From Acanthosepion pharaonis (taxonomy: Eukaryota; Mollusca; Cephalopoda; Sepiida; Sepiidae), in assembly GCA_903632075.3 (NCBI GenBank), contig CAHIKZ030001779.1:3157001-3221000 (forward strand): DNA of 64,000 bases, in the 5' to 3' direction. Positions 32,501 to 44,890 of this stretch are shown in pieces. The translations under genes and the position numbers were made by a program. Each line of letters opens with the position of its first letter. Position 1 is the first letter of the stretch. The notes beneath the pieces are model-generated. The model had not been told where the DNA came from, did not search any database, and saw only the letters and a list, made by a program, of their open reading frames with translations.

Positions 32501-35500
32501 TGATTTGCTCAGTCGGCAAGGAATTGGCTTGAAGCTTCTACCAAAGTATCTTGAAGCAATAAACACACATTTTTTTATAACTTCTGGCAGATGGTTTACT
32601 TTAGAGGTAGCAACAGATCACTTATTTGCTATCTTGTTTTTATTTTCTCTTGTTAATGACTGTGTCTCTCCTACACACCATCGAAGAGCACAAAGCTGGA
32701 ATAGTGGCAAGATGATTCTCAGGAAATCAAAGAAATACCTGATGTCATGAATTTGTGCCCCCATGCTTATTGGTCATATAATTTCTGTTTTCCATGAATA
32801 GTTATAGTTTTGAGGTTGCAGTAAACCCAGCCTGATGGATTGGCTGCAACATTTTGTAATCAGAGTAACCTTAAAATTTCATCAACCCTAAACATCAACA
32901 CCCAGAGGTTCCTATCTTGGCAACATAAAATATGAGAATGTAGCTTTGTAGTATGTGAATATTATATGCAGAAATGATATAAAGTTCTGTTAATATAATT
33001 TAGTTGCTTAAATTAAGGTAAGAGAGACTTTATTAGGTCTGAAGCATTGGATATGGTAGCACTATTTATTGAGACATGATACCATATTTGTTACTCACAT
33101 ATTTAATCCAGGGCAAACTTTTCCAACTAAGATAGATAATGATTTAACTTAGTTGGGGGAGTAGCAGACAAAGTATAACATTTTAAGACTGGGAGGAGTC
33201 ATTAACATGAGTCTTCAAGGAGGTAGTAAGTCTATATTCAGTTTTAATTTAGTTTAAGTTCAGATGCTATATCTTATTTTTCTTTTGTTTTTTTTCCTCA
33301 TTCTCTCTCTCTCTCTCTTAATGAATTTGTGCTTGTCTGCTTCCACAAATGAAATCTCTTTAAGAGATTTAGGTTCTTAGTGATCATAATTGTTCAGTTA
33401 AAAGAAGTGTTAACCAAATCCAATCTGTAATATTCTACTTTGTTCTAGTCTCTTTAGTCCAATAAATAGAAATAATTCATTATTAAACTGAAACATTCCA
33501 GCCACACAGTTTTTCCAGCAGTATCTATAGAATGGACAGACCTCAATTTTTTCAGCTTTTTTTTAATGCAAAGAGGAAATTTCTTTGTTCTCAAAGTTCC
33601 TTAGCCATCATGCAAATGAGTAAAATGGAATTCAGATGAACAAAATGGAAAGTTCATTTAATCTTGTTTTGATTTTCACATTCATTATTATTAATTGTTG
33701 TTGATGATCATGATCACGATCATCATAATCATCCTCATCACATTTCTTTCTGTTGAAACTATGAAGGGGTGCTGAAAAGTACTTGAGCTCATCCAGTTTC
33801 TTAAATATGTCCAAGTGATCAAATACCATTTTTTTTTTAAATTCCTTCTTAAACAGGACAAGTAATTTTCAGTACTCCCTTGTATCTGATTAGTGATGTA
33901 GCACAGAAGATACATACCTACAAATTTGTTATTCATCTGATATTAACCTACACATCGTGTTTCTTGTTTTAAACTCATAAAACTCAATAGATTCCTATTT
34001 AGAGTCTCAGATATAATGTGTCATTATATTTCTTCTTGAGAAGTACTTAGAATATACCATAGTAAAGATTTAAAAGGAAATGTATTAACTCACTGAAGCC
34101 ATATTATTATTATGTCATATTATGGCACATGATACAAGTCATGTTTCTAGTCATCCTGCAATTATTATTTCCCATGCTATCTTTACTTTCATTGAACTCT
34201 TCATTATTCAATCTGCCAATAATAACAGAACTTATATTCATTATTATTCCAGAAGCTAATATATAATAATAGAGATCAATCTTTTCTGTTTGTATGTCTA
34301 TAAACCTGTTTGCTTTTGTGCATGCTTCCTTTCTAACTTAATTTCAAATTATACATGTGCAGAATCTGGTGTTATGAAATACTGTGATTGATAAATGTCC
34401 CCCTGAATGGCCAGAATATTGTTCTCCATGTATTTTATGATCAACAACTTTCTTTCTGTTCCTTCTTTAATTATCTTGTTCAATAATCAACTCAATCAAG
34501 GCAAAGATAAATTTTCACCTTGAGCAAAGTTCTTTGAACTTTCTATTGGCATAAGCATAGATATTAACTGTGACTAATGGTATACCTGAAAGACATTAAA
34601 TTTATTTCATAATAAACTTAAATGGTAGGATTTTAACCAATAGAAAAAATCATCATCTAAAATTAATTATAAATAAATAATAGCAGTATTTAACACATAA
34701 TAATGCCACTATGTGCATAGATAAAATAATTATAGAAAAGTGGTTTGCCAAGTAACCATCTGTTATCCTTGTTCACTATCAGGATACCTAACAATGGGAC
34801 AGGCTTCAGGGAGATTGATTCATACCTTTTTAATAAGTATTAGGGAAAAGGAACTCAATCAGACTCAACTGGAAATTGAAACTTACTTTAGTGATTGCAG
34901 TTACTAAATACTAATAACAATTACACCTAAGAATAAATCCTAAGAAAATAGCCAGTAAATTCTATGCAGGTTTCCATATACACTATGTCAGACATTACTA
35001 TACAAGCTAATGTTTTCACAGTAAAATTGGTATTAACCAACCAAAGTTGGTAAAATTTTCAGGATATCTCTAAGTTAAAATGGCAATATATTAGTTAAGT
35101 TTCAACTAATAATTAATACCACTCATTTTTAAAAATACTGATAATAACTTGTTTTGAAGAAGTCAGTTCTTTATGTGAATGATCTAAGAGCAACAAATAT
35201 TTATTTATAAATAAATGTAAAAAAATATATGCAAAATCCTATTTAAATTATGCAATATCCCATATACCTGAATAAATTATGTTATTATTTTACAAGTTAA
35301 TGCAGAACTTCAACATTCTATAACATTTATTTGTCTTTCATACATTGATTTTGTTAACATTTTACTGTTTAATATTATAGCAGTTTTTATTGCTTTCCAG
35401 AGATTTTTGTTTGAATTTTTTTCTAGTTTCATATGCATCTATTTTAATGATTAAATTTTTTTTTTGGATGATTATCTGGAGAAGTTGGATGCCTGTTCAT

Positions 35501-35884
35501 TAATTTGATGTCTTTGATACCCTTTTGAGCAAAATGCATAATAATATTTGTTCACTCCCCTGGACTTCATCTATGCAGTTATGTTAGATATCCTGTATTG
35601 AACAAAGATACAGGATATCACCGATCTAAAGCAAAGGATCACTAATGCCATTGCCACTACATAGAGGTGTATTAAATTAGTTAAGAAAGCTTCAATATCT
35701 ACTCCTCATTTTGTAACAATTTCCACATATGTGTCTGTTCATTTGCTTTTGTAATAATTTTTTTTTTAATTTTAAAGAAACTTTATGGACAATCTTTATT
35801 ATTTTCAGTAATCTGAATAAAATTTGAATTGTATAAAAAAATCTTAAACCACCAAGTAAGTTACTATTAATATTTTTGTTACAA
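32501..35884. other. AT-rich non-coding stretch
   Basis: I see no gene. A tRNA A-box-like word GCTCAGTCGG occurs at about 32508 without a B box. A CT tract lies at 33302-33319, a GATCAT palindrome cluster at about 33703-33725 and a short perfect hairpin at 35587-35619. Confidence 0.55.
35587..35619. repeat. perfect 12-bp hairpin
   Basis: GATATCCTGTAT (35587-35598) pairs exactly with ATACAGGATATC (35608-35619) across a 9-base loop. Nothing around it explains the dyad. Confidence 0.8.
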
Positions 35885-36440
35885 GATGAGATCTTGCCCT
35901 GCTTCGATAAATGAAGTTACCATCACGAGTCCCCGACTCGAAATGAAAACTGCATGTCTACGCATAGGCTCGACGCAGATACTTCCGTTTGGGATAAACT
36001 CAAAAAAAAAAATGAAAGAATTAAATCAACCAATCGGACCGTCTCCTGCATAGTCAAAAAATTGCCATTTGGAGCCGATAGGTGTGTATAGGTTCAACAC
36101 GGGAAAGTCAAAAGGGAGTCCCATTCAACGGCGGAGGCAGAAGGGTCACGTCGCTCGCTCCTGACACACTGGCCCGGCGACAAACGAAGCATGTGACTGC
36201 TGCTGCTAATGAACTCTCGTCCGACGCTTTGTCAAAGGGTACCTTTCCCCTTCCATAAGTCAAGTTAACTCCACGAACTTTACTTGCCACTACCATAGAC
36301 ATTCAACTTCTTAAATACAAACTTTTTACTTGTTCTTATTTTCCTCACTAAAAAGACTATAAAATATATCTACAGTCTTTCTTGTTCTTTCGATTCTGAA
36401 TTTCATTGTTTGCAACCAAACGCAGTATTTCGCCCACATT
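35885..36440 (-). promoter_or_regulatory. isolated CpG-rich island, promoter-like
   Basis: About 430 bp with frequent CpGs (ATCACGAGTC, CTACGCATAGGCTCGACGC, GGTCACGTCGCTCGC, CCCGGCGAC, TCCGACGC) stand out in AT-rich flanks. Promoter-type words include CCAATCGG at about 36030, an ETS-like CTTCCG at 35990, GTCACGTC at 36147 and a TATA-like TATATTTTATAG (minus strand, about 36359-36370). The palindrome CGAGTC-CCC-GACTCG lies at about 35927. It could be a host gene promoter with a first exon on the minus strand, or the 5' end of an unrecognised element. Confidence 0.4.
36108..36302 (-). CDS. short open frame in the CpG island, possible first exon
   Basis: 64 codons starting MSMVVASKVRGVNLTYGRGK and containing SSLAAAVTCFVCRR. 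The composition is balanced and the start lies about 60 bp downstream of a TATA-like word. A donor-like GTAAAG occurs after MVVA, so the coding part of a real exon could be very short. No domain is recognised. The frame may be a chance consequence of the GC-rich island. Confidence 0.2.
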   Translation of the reverse strand: MSMVVASKVRGVNLTYGRGKVPFDKASDESSLAAAVTCFVCRRASVSGASDVTLLPPPLNGTPF

Positions 36441-37800
36441 GTTTTCACACCGCCTACACATCTAAATACGGAATATAACATTTTTAATAAAAGCAGATAC
36501 TATAAGCTGAATTTCCCCTAGAATATTTATTATATAAATGTAAGTGTATCCTGAGAATTTTTCCAGTATTGGTTGGTTAATACCAATTTTGTAAAAATTT
36601 TCATAATTGAAATCTAACATTATATGTATATTTATCTGAATTAAAATAAAAAGGGACTTTAAAAAAAAATTTAACAAAAATTGCAAAAAAACTCTTTTTT
36701 TTTGTTTTCTGAAGAAAAAATTTCAATGAAAATTCATAATAATTTTTTTTCCATGTAAATTTACTTTATATTTGATTTTTGGTTTTATGCTGTTTTTCTT
36801 TTGATTCTTCTGAGTGATTGCTAAAAAGTCAATGGCCTAACCACAAAGAATGACCTGAAGCCATATTATTTTGCATATTCATCCTAGAGTTCAATACACT
36901 TGCCACATCATTTCTCAAGTTTCTTTAACCGTTGTAAATTCTGATGTTTGAAATGCAGATTTGGGGAAGTGGGTCAAACAAGGAACATTATTCCAGCACA
37001 TTTTTATACAATTTTCTTTATTAAAACAAGAATTTTTCTTTCCAAATCTTAATTTGGACAAACTTAATGTAATCAAAGCCAGTAAAGTGTAGCAAAAATA
37101 TGTAAGATATTGAAAATTCATTTAATTCTGCTTTGTTTTTTATGTATTGGTATAAACATCTTCAACTACAATAATGAAGAGGGTAAAAAATATATTTTAG
37201 AAACTCATATTATCTAATGTAAGTAGCAAAAATATTTAGAATAAAAAATAGCAAAGAAAATTTAATGAACCCTGTAAAAAAAATAAATAGGAAGAAAAAT
37301 ATATTATTATTCTTGTATTGAATTAGAAATTTATGAAAATATGTTAATAAATAGAAACCTCAATACATGTTAGAAAGTAATGGTAAAAATATCTCTGAAA
37401 GTTTTAATCAAATTTTTAGATATAGTTTTTTATTTATTTTATTTAATTGATAGTTTTGAAGAATGCATTGGTTGTTTATTTCCAATGTTTTTTTCCTTGA
37501 CTATCACTTGGAAGAGTCCCCATTTATACCCCTCCTTGTAATTTCAAAATGGAAAATTTGTAACTTGGAAAAGAAATGAATGATAAAAATAACTGAAAAT
37601 GAATTTGTTTTTCTTGAGGTTATTTAAAGCCAAACATTGATCATGAGATGATTTAAACAAACAGCAGATGAACTGATGAGTGGTTTCATCAGAGTTTTTA
37701 AATAAAGAAAAATAATCTTTTTTACACTTTTTCTCTATTTTATTTCCACTTCCATTTTTGATTCTTTCTATTATTTTCTCTTCATATTATTCTATCTCTT
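36441..37800. other. AT-rich non-coding stretch
   Basis: No gene or element recognised. Confidence 0.6.
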
Positions 37801-37833
37801 GTTATTTCTTTATCTATGGTGGGTCATTCAAAC

Positions 37834-37838
<5 letters not shown>

Positions 37839-37880
<42 letters not shown>

Positions 37881-38198
37881 CTTTCCTTTTACTTTTGCTA
37901 TCTTTTTGATTCTTTTTCATTTTACACTTTTCTTATCACCTATTTCCTATGCACTTTCTTCTCTTTTCTCTTCTTTCTTTCTCCTCCTTTTATTTCTTAC
38001 CAATCTCTTACCTTCATTTTCTAACTCATTTATTTCTCTCTCTCTCTCTCTTTTCTCTACTGTCTTTAGTTCTCTTGCTTCTTTTCTTTTTAGTCTTCAA
38101 GTCTTCTTCTATTTATTATTCTCTGATCTTCACCACTCTCTTTCTTTTCTAATTCCTTCCTCTTTCACTTTATCTGTGCAGTTTTAGCACCCTATTTC

Positions 38199-38238
<40 letters not shown>
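37839..38238 (+). repeat. pyrimidine-rich region with (CT)n tracts
   Basis: CT tracts at 37839-37877, 38035-38051 and 38202-38237 lie within about 550 bp of C/T-rich strand. The Ser/Leu/Phe-rich open frame through them is a product of the composition. Confidence 0.9.
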
Positions 38239-38242
<4 letters not shown>

Positions 38243-38289
38243 ACATATTCTCTTTTGTTTCACCACCCCCATCTACAACTTCTCTTTCT

Positions 38290-38877
38290 AACTACATTTA
38301 TGCTCTTATAGGCAAATTAATTACAATGCACACACATTTTTAAAAAATCTTTTAAATGCATTTTTTTCAGGGGAAGCTTAAATGAATCAAAATGCATATA
38401 CAAGCTCCTATCTGGTAATTACTTTTTCTTATTTGTTTTCATGCAAAATAATAATTTCAACATCTTTAGCTGACACCCAATAATTATATGCACATACATG
38501 TGTGTGAAAATAGATAAAAAAATTTACATATATATGTTGATATATTTATGTATGGGTGTGTGTGAATTACAGATATATTAAAATCTGCATATCAGTCCAT
38601 AAATGGGCAGTACAACAGATCAGTTAGATCTAACATAAGTAGAAAGCCTTAAGTGCACCAAAAAAGCTTGCCTATGGAAAAGGATGGGAAGTAACTATTT
38701 CCTTTCAACTTTATATAAGCATGCTAGAAAGTATTTATATGACTGTCTGTATGTGTGCATGCATATTTGGTTATGTAAAGAGGTCATTTTTAATAATACT
38801 TGTACACATGAGTAACTATTTTCCTTTTTCCTTCCATAGAAAAACATCATATCATCAATACTAATTAATTTAATTAG

Positions 38878-38909
<32 letters not shown>

Positions 38910-39145
38910 CTATAAGTATGCAAAAGCATAAAGATAAATTTTTAATTACTTATACATTTTTATATTAATAGGCTGACTTGTCATATATATTCCTGTTGAT
39001 TGATTTTATATGACTTATCAACTTTTTGTAGGTTATTTAAAGCCAGAAAATATTTTTAGATTGTAAGAATTTTTTATACTGGTCTGTATGAATAAATACA
39101 CATAAATAATTAGTTGAGTAGCTATTAGTTATGCACAATATATTG
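38290..39145. other. non-coding stretch with an (AT)n tract
   Basis: An AT tract lies at 38879-38907. Otherwise nothing is recognised. Confidence 0.6.
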
Positions 39146-39149
39146 TGGA

Positions 39150-39450
39150 TGTGCGTATAGCTTAGTGGTTATTGGTGTGGAAAGTGGGATTGGTGTGTTG
39201 AGTACAAATACCAACCAAGGGTATTGTATTTGCTTTTGCAAAAATACCCTTGGAAAGATATGAATCTCTTCTTCCCCCCAGCAAGGAAGACTGTGCTCTT
39301 AGGTGGTAACCAGTCTAGTAGAAGGAAAAGATTGAATTTAAAACCAGCTAGAATAAGAGACATGAGCTCCCTCAGGCTATCTTACTCTAGGCAAACCACT
39401 GCTGCTATATCTGCAATAGATGTGATGACCCTAGAACCCTAAAGAGTTAT
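39150..39450 (+). mobile_element. tRNA-derived SINE
   Basis: The head resembles a tRNA gene: an A box in TATAGCTTAGTGGTTATTGG (about 39156) and a B-box-like GAGTACAAATACC about 40 bases later, the spacing of an RNA polymerase III internal promoter. A GC-richer body follows to ATAGATGTGATGACCCTAGA near 39430. The open frame in the body is incidental. An (AT)n tract starts soon after the 3' end. Confidence 0.65.
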
Positions 39451-39470
39451 GGGACTCATGACTAAGACAT

Positions 39471-39495
39471 GAATATATATATAGACATATATATA

Positions 39496-39572
<77 letters not shown>
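39471..39572 (+). repeat. long (AT)n microsatellite
   Basis: About 100 bp of AT with two AGAC interruptions at the start. Confidence 0.95.
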
Positions 39573-39575
<3 letters not shown>

Positions 39576-39579
39576 CTTG

Positions 39580-40040
39580 TTGAAAGTGATGCACATTCTG
39601 GTGTTCTGCTTATTTAATAAGAAAATTTTGAATATGTGGTCAACAATTAAGGGGAATTGGTGACTATGAAAGATCTGAGGATTCCCTATGTCCAAAAATA
39701 AGCCCTTTTTATTATCTCAATTGCTTATTCTTCATGGCCCATGCAGAATTCTTTTGTGAAATACATCATCATTCACACCTGACTTTACCTCTACAGGTCA
39801 GATTAAGCTGCCTATAACTTCTGGCTTTTTCCAAAGATTCAAAGATGGAGATTTCAGACCATGACTGAAATTAAGGAGAGCATGAAAAGACAGATGTTGG
39901 TGATCCCTAAATAGGAGTTTACAGTCTGTTTTGAAAAGTGGAAGGAATTCTGGTGAAGCAAACTAAGGCATTTTCATCCTTAGTAGGCTACTTTTTTCTT
40001 AATATTAAATGACTGAATTATTTCTGGATGGAACTTATAT
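39580..40040. other. non-coding stretch
   Basis: No feature recognised between the AT tract and the next SINE. Confidence 0.55.
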
Positions 40041-40044
40041 ACAA

Positions 40045-40240
40045 ACAATATATATAACCCAGTGGTTGAAGTAATCCAGTGACTTGACCCAAAGAGTTGT
40101 GAGTTCAATACCTGGCCACAGCAGAGGTGAACAAAAATTTAGAGAGTTGAGTTACTAAAGGGAAATAACTGAAACTGAGAATATCTGGAAGAGGCATGGC
40201 AAATGGAATGAGAACAATCTACCCCAGTGGACTATGATAT
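40045..40240 (+). mobile_element. tRNA-derived SINE, same family as 47884-48200
   Basis: CCCAGTGGTTGAAG, ATCCAGTGACTTGACCCAAA, GAGTTGTGAGTTCAATACC, GGGAAATAACTGA and ACAATCTACCCCAGTG match in order the SINE copies at 47.9, 57.6 and 59.6 kb. The B box is GAGTTCAATACC. This copy lacks the hammerhead-like 3' part. Confidence 0.65.
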
Positions 40241-40595
40241 GATATGAAATACAAATCTATATAATGCTGAATAAGTGAATGACAAAATGGAAAAAAATCA
40301 ACAATGACATGTTTCATTTCAAGATGGAACTTCAGACTAATAATGATTTTCTTTTACCGATTGAGTCAATATTCTGTATATAAAGGGAAGGTTGAGAAAG
40401 AAATAAAAATATGTCAGTAACAGTTTTACATAAAAAAAATAATGATACAGAGACTCTCAGTTTTAAAGTTAAATTTTGACATCTGGTGTATTTAGATATT
40501 TGACCTAGCCAACTTTTTATCACTTTTATTTTTATTGTAATTGCTTTTAATTATCCTACATTGAACCAACAGTCCTTTAGTGACAAAAGTATATA

Positions 40596-40790
40596 CAGTG
40601 GGGGGAAATAAATATTCGTACACATGAAAAAATGTAAAAGCCTTAACTAAAACAAATTTTAATACATTTTATGTGTAAAGATACATTTTATTAAAAAATA
40701 GTAATAAACTTAATTAATTCTTATTTTAACAGAAATTAATGCATTTTTTTCATTTTAACTGATGAAAATGTATTCATACAAAACAAAAAA
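40596..40790 (+). repeat. left inverted repeat of the Tc1 element
   Basis: It carries the outer box GAAATAAATATTCGTACAC and the inner box GAAAATGTATTCATAC, separated by about 150 bases. These are the presumed transposase binding sites. Confidence 0.85.
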
Positions 40791-40806
40791 AGCATATTAA
40801 CATAAT

Positions 40807-41823
40807 TTAATACTTTGTGGAATATCCTTTATTGAGTTCAACAGCTACCAGTCTATTCTTGTATGTCTCCACTAATGATTTGCACACATTGAGTTGTATT
40901 TTGTCCCATTCTTCTTGGCATATTGTCTTCAAATTCTTGATATTTGTTGGTGCTCTTTTCCAAATTTGAATTTTCAAATATCGCCATAAATTCTTGATTG
41001 GGTTCAAGTCTGGGGACTGACTTGGCCATTGCAAGACATCAACATTACTTTCAGCTAACCATTTCCTTGTAGATCTAGTGGTATGCTTAGGATCATTAAC
41101 CAGCTGGAAAACCCAATCAGGAGGTAGTCTCTCAACAGAATGCATTAAATTGTCTTGCAGGATTTTCTGGTAGCTTTCGGCATTCATCTTGCCATCTATT
41201 ATTGATATTCTGCCAACAACTTTTGCCGAAAAACAGCCCCAGATCATGATACTGCCACCACCAAACTTTACAGTTGGCAACGTGTTCTTTGGTAAGTAGG
41301 CTTCACTGTCCTTCCTCCACACATGATTTCGATAATTATGACCAAACAACTCTATTTTAATTTCATCTCTCCATAGTACTTTTTCCCAAAACGAATATTC
41401 TTTATCCTTATGCTCTCTAACAAATTTTATCCTAGCATCTCTGTGTCGTTTCAAGAGGAGTGGAGTCTTCCTTGGGATGCATGATTTCAGACTGTTTTTG
41501 TGTAGTTCATTACTTATTGTACACTTGGTTACTTTAATCCCTAATGCACGCAGATATTCCTGCAGCTCTTCTCGGGTAACCTGTGGATTTTGTTGGATCT
41601 GGCGTCCTAATATCCTTGCTGATCTTGGAGAAATCTTCCTCGGAGCACCTGTTCGTCTTTGGTTTTCAACGCTGTTACGAGTTTTAAACCTTGCAATGAA
41701 TGAAGCAATTGTAGTAAAAGGAATATTCAGGTTGTTAGAAATTGTTTTGTAACTGTTCCCATCTTTCCAAAGAGACAAAATGTGTTATTTTGGTGAAATA
41801 GTCAATTCTTTACCTTTAGGCAT
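40807..41823 (-). pseudogene. Tc1 transposase, full length but inactivated
   Basis: From the ATG at 41823 (MPKGKELTISPK), codon 13 is TAA. The rest is open to the stop at 40807, giving 338 codons, the normal Tc1 length. Domains in order: a paired-type HTH (SLWKDGNSYKTISNNLNIPF), the GRPR-like linker RTGAPRKISPRSAR, a second HTH, then the DDE core. The first acid is in LWRDE. The usual QMDNDPKHT is QLVNDPKHT, so the second catalytic Asp appears to be Val. The third, in DLNPIENLW, is Lys (DLNPIKNLW). Two of three catalytic acids and the start region are therefore damaged, although the remaining frame is clean. Confidence 0.9.
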
Positions 41824-41964
41824 TATTAGAACCTTCTCGTAAGACTAGAAATTGCAGAATGCTCTGATAATGGCTAATAGCATTAACTATAATTACTGAT
41901 AACATCACTGGAACATTCTAGAATATAGTTTTTCATAATTAATTGATTATTTTATTCTAAGAAT

Positions 41965-42164
41965 TTATTTTTACGAATACTTTTTTCACCAGTTAGAATT
42001 AAAAAAATGCATTAATTTCTGTTAGAATAAGAATTAATTAAGTTTATTATTATTTTTAATAGTATGTGTCTTTATACATAAAATGTGCTGAGATTTGTTT
42101 TATTTAAGGTTTTTACATTTATAAAAATACAATTTTTCAAGTGTACGAATATTTATTTCCCCCA

Positions 42165-42167
<3 letters not shown>
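41965..42167 (-). repeat. right inverted repeat of the Tc1 element
   Basis: Complement of 40596-40790 with scattered changes. It holds the outer box GTGTACGAATATTTATTTCC and the inner box TTACGAATACTTTTTTCACC. Confidence 0.85.
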
Positions 42168-42239
<72 letters not shown>

Positions 42240-42381
42240 ATGATCATGGATGTAAATTTAACATAAAAGATTCTGAAATTAGTGAACTTTCAATACATTT
42301 TCACCTTAACTTACTTTCTCTTGGAAAATAAAATAATAAAAGAATTTTCCACTTGTCAAAATTATAGATCTATTATATATA

Positions 42382-42449
<68 letters not shown>
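42168..42449 (+). repeat. two long (AT)n tracts
   Basis: AT tracts at 42168-42234 and 42374-42449. The first begins at the Tc1 target TA. Confidence 0.95.
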
Positions 42450-42451
<2 letters not shown>

Positions 42452-42985
42452 GAATATAATATTGTATGCATATATTTTGATGATTTTTTAAAAAGTAGAA
42501 TTATTAAAGCTGCATTTGATCTAAAGATGAATTCAGTTTCTATTAATGGCAACTTTTCCATGATTCAAAAATGCAAAGTTAAGTAATATGCATGTTGCCA
42601 GCCTCTGGTTTATTGTTGAATTTTCTTGAGAACCATACTTTCAGTTATGATATTGCTCATAATAAATTTAAATAGTTCTTTATAATTGCACAGGCAAAAA
42701 TATGAGTAGAAAAATCAGGTGAAAAAAATAAAAATACAGAAATAAAAAAAATGTTAAATTGAGGTTCATTTTGCCACTTCTTTGGAAGCCAGGTTGATTG
42801 ATCTTTTCTTAATGAGCCTTGATTCTCTTGGAATATGTAATTAGTGTGAAGGGCTTAGGCAGTTTCTCTCTTTCTTTATTTGTTCTTTATGTAATACATT
42901 CACAGACATATACACATATACTATATGATGCATTTCCATATATCAGTAGGTTTAAATACATTTGTACTGTAGATGCATACACACT

Positions 42986-43056
<71 letters not shown>

Positions 43057-43940
43057 TCAAAGATTCTCTTTTAATCATCATAGAGGACGAAATGTGATGA
43101 AAAGACTGCATTTCATTGACTTGAACAATTGTTCCTTGAATATTTTTCCATTAGCAAAAATCAGGTTAAATAAAGTTTTTGCTATATCAAAGTAAAACTC
43201 TTTATTAGTCTTATTTTCTTTGCTTTTATTCTATATTGGGTAATTATTACTGGGGAAAAAAACTATGAAAAGAAGGATCAAATCATGAAATCAAAGCAGT
43301 CATTTCAAAATGATAGAATATAATAGTAGGACCATTGTAACCATAAAAATACTGTAGGATACTAAACAGCAATAACTGCAAGTGTATAAAAATGATAGCA
43401 TGTTGAAATCAAAACCAACACAAAGTATTGCAGTGATATAAATATTTGAATTTCTTAATGTGTATTTCTGTGTATAAAACTGATGATCCTAATCACTGGG
43501 AGATCTTAGGTAGTCTGAAGATCTAAAAGTGTTACAACCCACATTATTTTGTATAACTTTATTAAATTTATTGGTGGTAACTGAAGTAAGAATAAACAAT
43601 AACCAGTAGAGATGAATAAAGATAATATGTAGGAGGATCAATAAGTCCAAAAATTTTGCTGAATTTTGACCTAAATGTGTTACCCTATAAGATTTGATTT
43701 ATGTCAATATTCACAACTGAAATAAGAGCACTAACAAGGAATGAGATTATGTTGAAAAAGAAATGTGTATATAAAATATTTTTTCTATATTGGGATTGGA
43801 CATGCCAGTGCAGTTAGATATCAAAATATCATTACTTGCAAATTTCCTGTATCAACAATATCTCACTTTGAAAACATTTTATGCATACATACAGACAGAC
43901 AGACATATGTATATACATACACAAAGCTACTTAAATACCT
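42450..43940. other. non-coding stretch with an (AC)n(AT)n microsatellite
   Basis: An AC tract at about 42988-43020 runs into an AT tract to 43054. No gene recognised. Confidence 0.6.
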
Positions 43941-43947
43941 TACTATG

Positions 43948-44060
43948 TGTTATGATAGGTATTCTCTATGACAGTTGTAGTCTCAATAACTCTCCTGATG
44001 GTATAGCAATACTGTCTATTATACACTGCCTAATTTACATATCACTACACCTCCCTGAAC
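43948..44060 (-). repeat. LTR remnant (3' side) of Gypsy 2
   Basis: It shares with 46477-46590, in order: TGTTATGATA.GTATTCTCT, AACTCTCC, GGTAT, CAATACTG, TGC.T.ATTTACATATCAC and ACACC. The start TG is consistent with an LTR end read on the plus strand. Confidence 0.65.
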
Positions 44061-44253
44061 CTAAGAGGCTTTATACCTTTAGTTGATCTTTGACTTCTAT
44101 GAACAACCCTGGAAGACATAATCTGTCTCTTAGAGTGAGTCTCTTTATTTCTTTTTATAGGAGATCTAGATCTTAACTAATTCTCCTCAATTGGACCATC
44201 ATGATATCTCCAGTCACTCTCATCCCCAGATTGATTGTCACTACTATTGGATA

Positions 44254-44890
44254 CTATTGGATACACACATTCTCTCCTCCCTCTCCACTTTCATATCTCT
44301 GGTGGTCTTCCTGATCACTCTCAATACTGGATTCATTCATCCTTTCTTGCATCATCTGTTCTTCTGCTTCCTCTTCCTTTTCCATAACTCCATGCTCTCT
44401 TGGGGTTTTAAATTGGTCTTTGTGAGCCAGTATGCCCTTCTTTGTTAACACAACTCTGGTAAATCCCTTTTGCACCACAAAATTCACCTTTCCAGGACTT
44501 GAATCCTTGTCCTTTTTGTACCACATACTTTCATTCATTGCACATCTGTTTCTATTCAGTGCAAAATCCTGTCCTTCCAATTTTTACTTGCTCCAACATT
44601 TTTACTCTCAAAATTTAACCAAGATAATGCACCCACATGTGGAATAGTATTTCCTTTAATATATATACAATGTCAAAGTTGAATGCCATCAGCTTAATCA
44701 CCCATCTTAATATCCTGACATATGTGACCTTTGGCAACTCTCTTCTGGGGTTGAATATAAATTCCAAAGGCTTATGTCAAGTTTTAATAGAAATTTCCTT
44801 CCCTTCAAAACATTTCTTGCTCTTTCCATGCTCCACACGATTGGCAATACCTTCTACTCAATATTCAAATAATTTACCTCCACTGATGTT
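44254..44890 (-). pseudogene. Gypsy 2 RNase H end and integrase C-terminus
   Basis: Downstream of the solo LTR the minus strand continues RNase H: VNYLNIE, LKGRKFLLKL, then FNPRREL-like and YIKGNTIPHVGALSWLNFE (normally DALSRLNFE) at about 44610. After a jump, LNRNRCAMNESMWYKKDKDS, VVQKGFTRVVLTKKG and LAHKDQFKTPRE form an integrase tail ending at 44254. The integrase core is deleted between these two parts. Confidence 0.7.

Larger units (their letters stand above)
40596..42167 (-). mobile_element. Tc1 element with complete ends and about 200-bp IR/DR
   Basis: The ends read CAGTGGGGGGAAATAAATAT and its near-exact complement, each flanked by TA (40594-40595, 42168-42169). The element is 1572 bp. 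The inverted repeats extend to about 40790 and from about 41965. They share AATTAATTCTTATT, ACAGAAATTAATGCATTTTT and an inner box (GTATTCATAC / AGTATTCGTA) that repeats the outer ATATTCGTAC box. This outer-plus-inner box layout is the IR/DR design of Sleeping Beauty-type transposons. One transposase gene lies inside on the minus strand. The right end is buried in (AT)n, which suits TA-targeting. Confidence 0.92.

Noticed and set aside
32505..32750. tRNA A-box-like GCTCAGTCGG with a following open frame
   Set aside because: No B box (GTTCRANNC) at a suitable distance and no cloverleaf could be drawn. Kept as non-coding.
37816..38187. 123-codon Ser/Leu-rich frame that looks like a membrane protein
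   Set aside because: Composition effect of CT microsatellites and pyrimidine-rich DNA. The periodicity follows the repeat, not a protein.
39224..39442. 72-codon frame with balanced composition
   Set aside because: It lies within the body of a tRNA-derived SINE and is explained by that element.
39469..39695. Ile-Tyr repeat frames on both strands
   Set aside because: Translation of an (AT)n microsatellite. The same applies to the frames at 4219-4275, 42374-42491 and 42988-43097.
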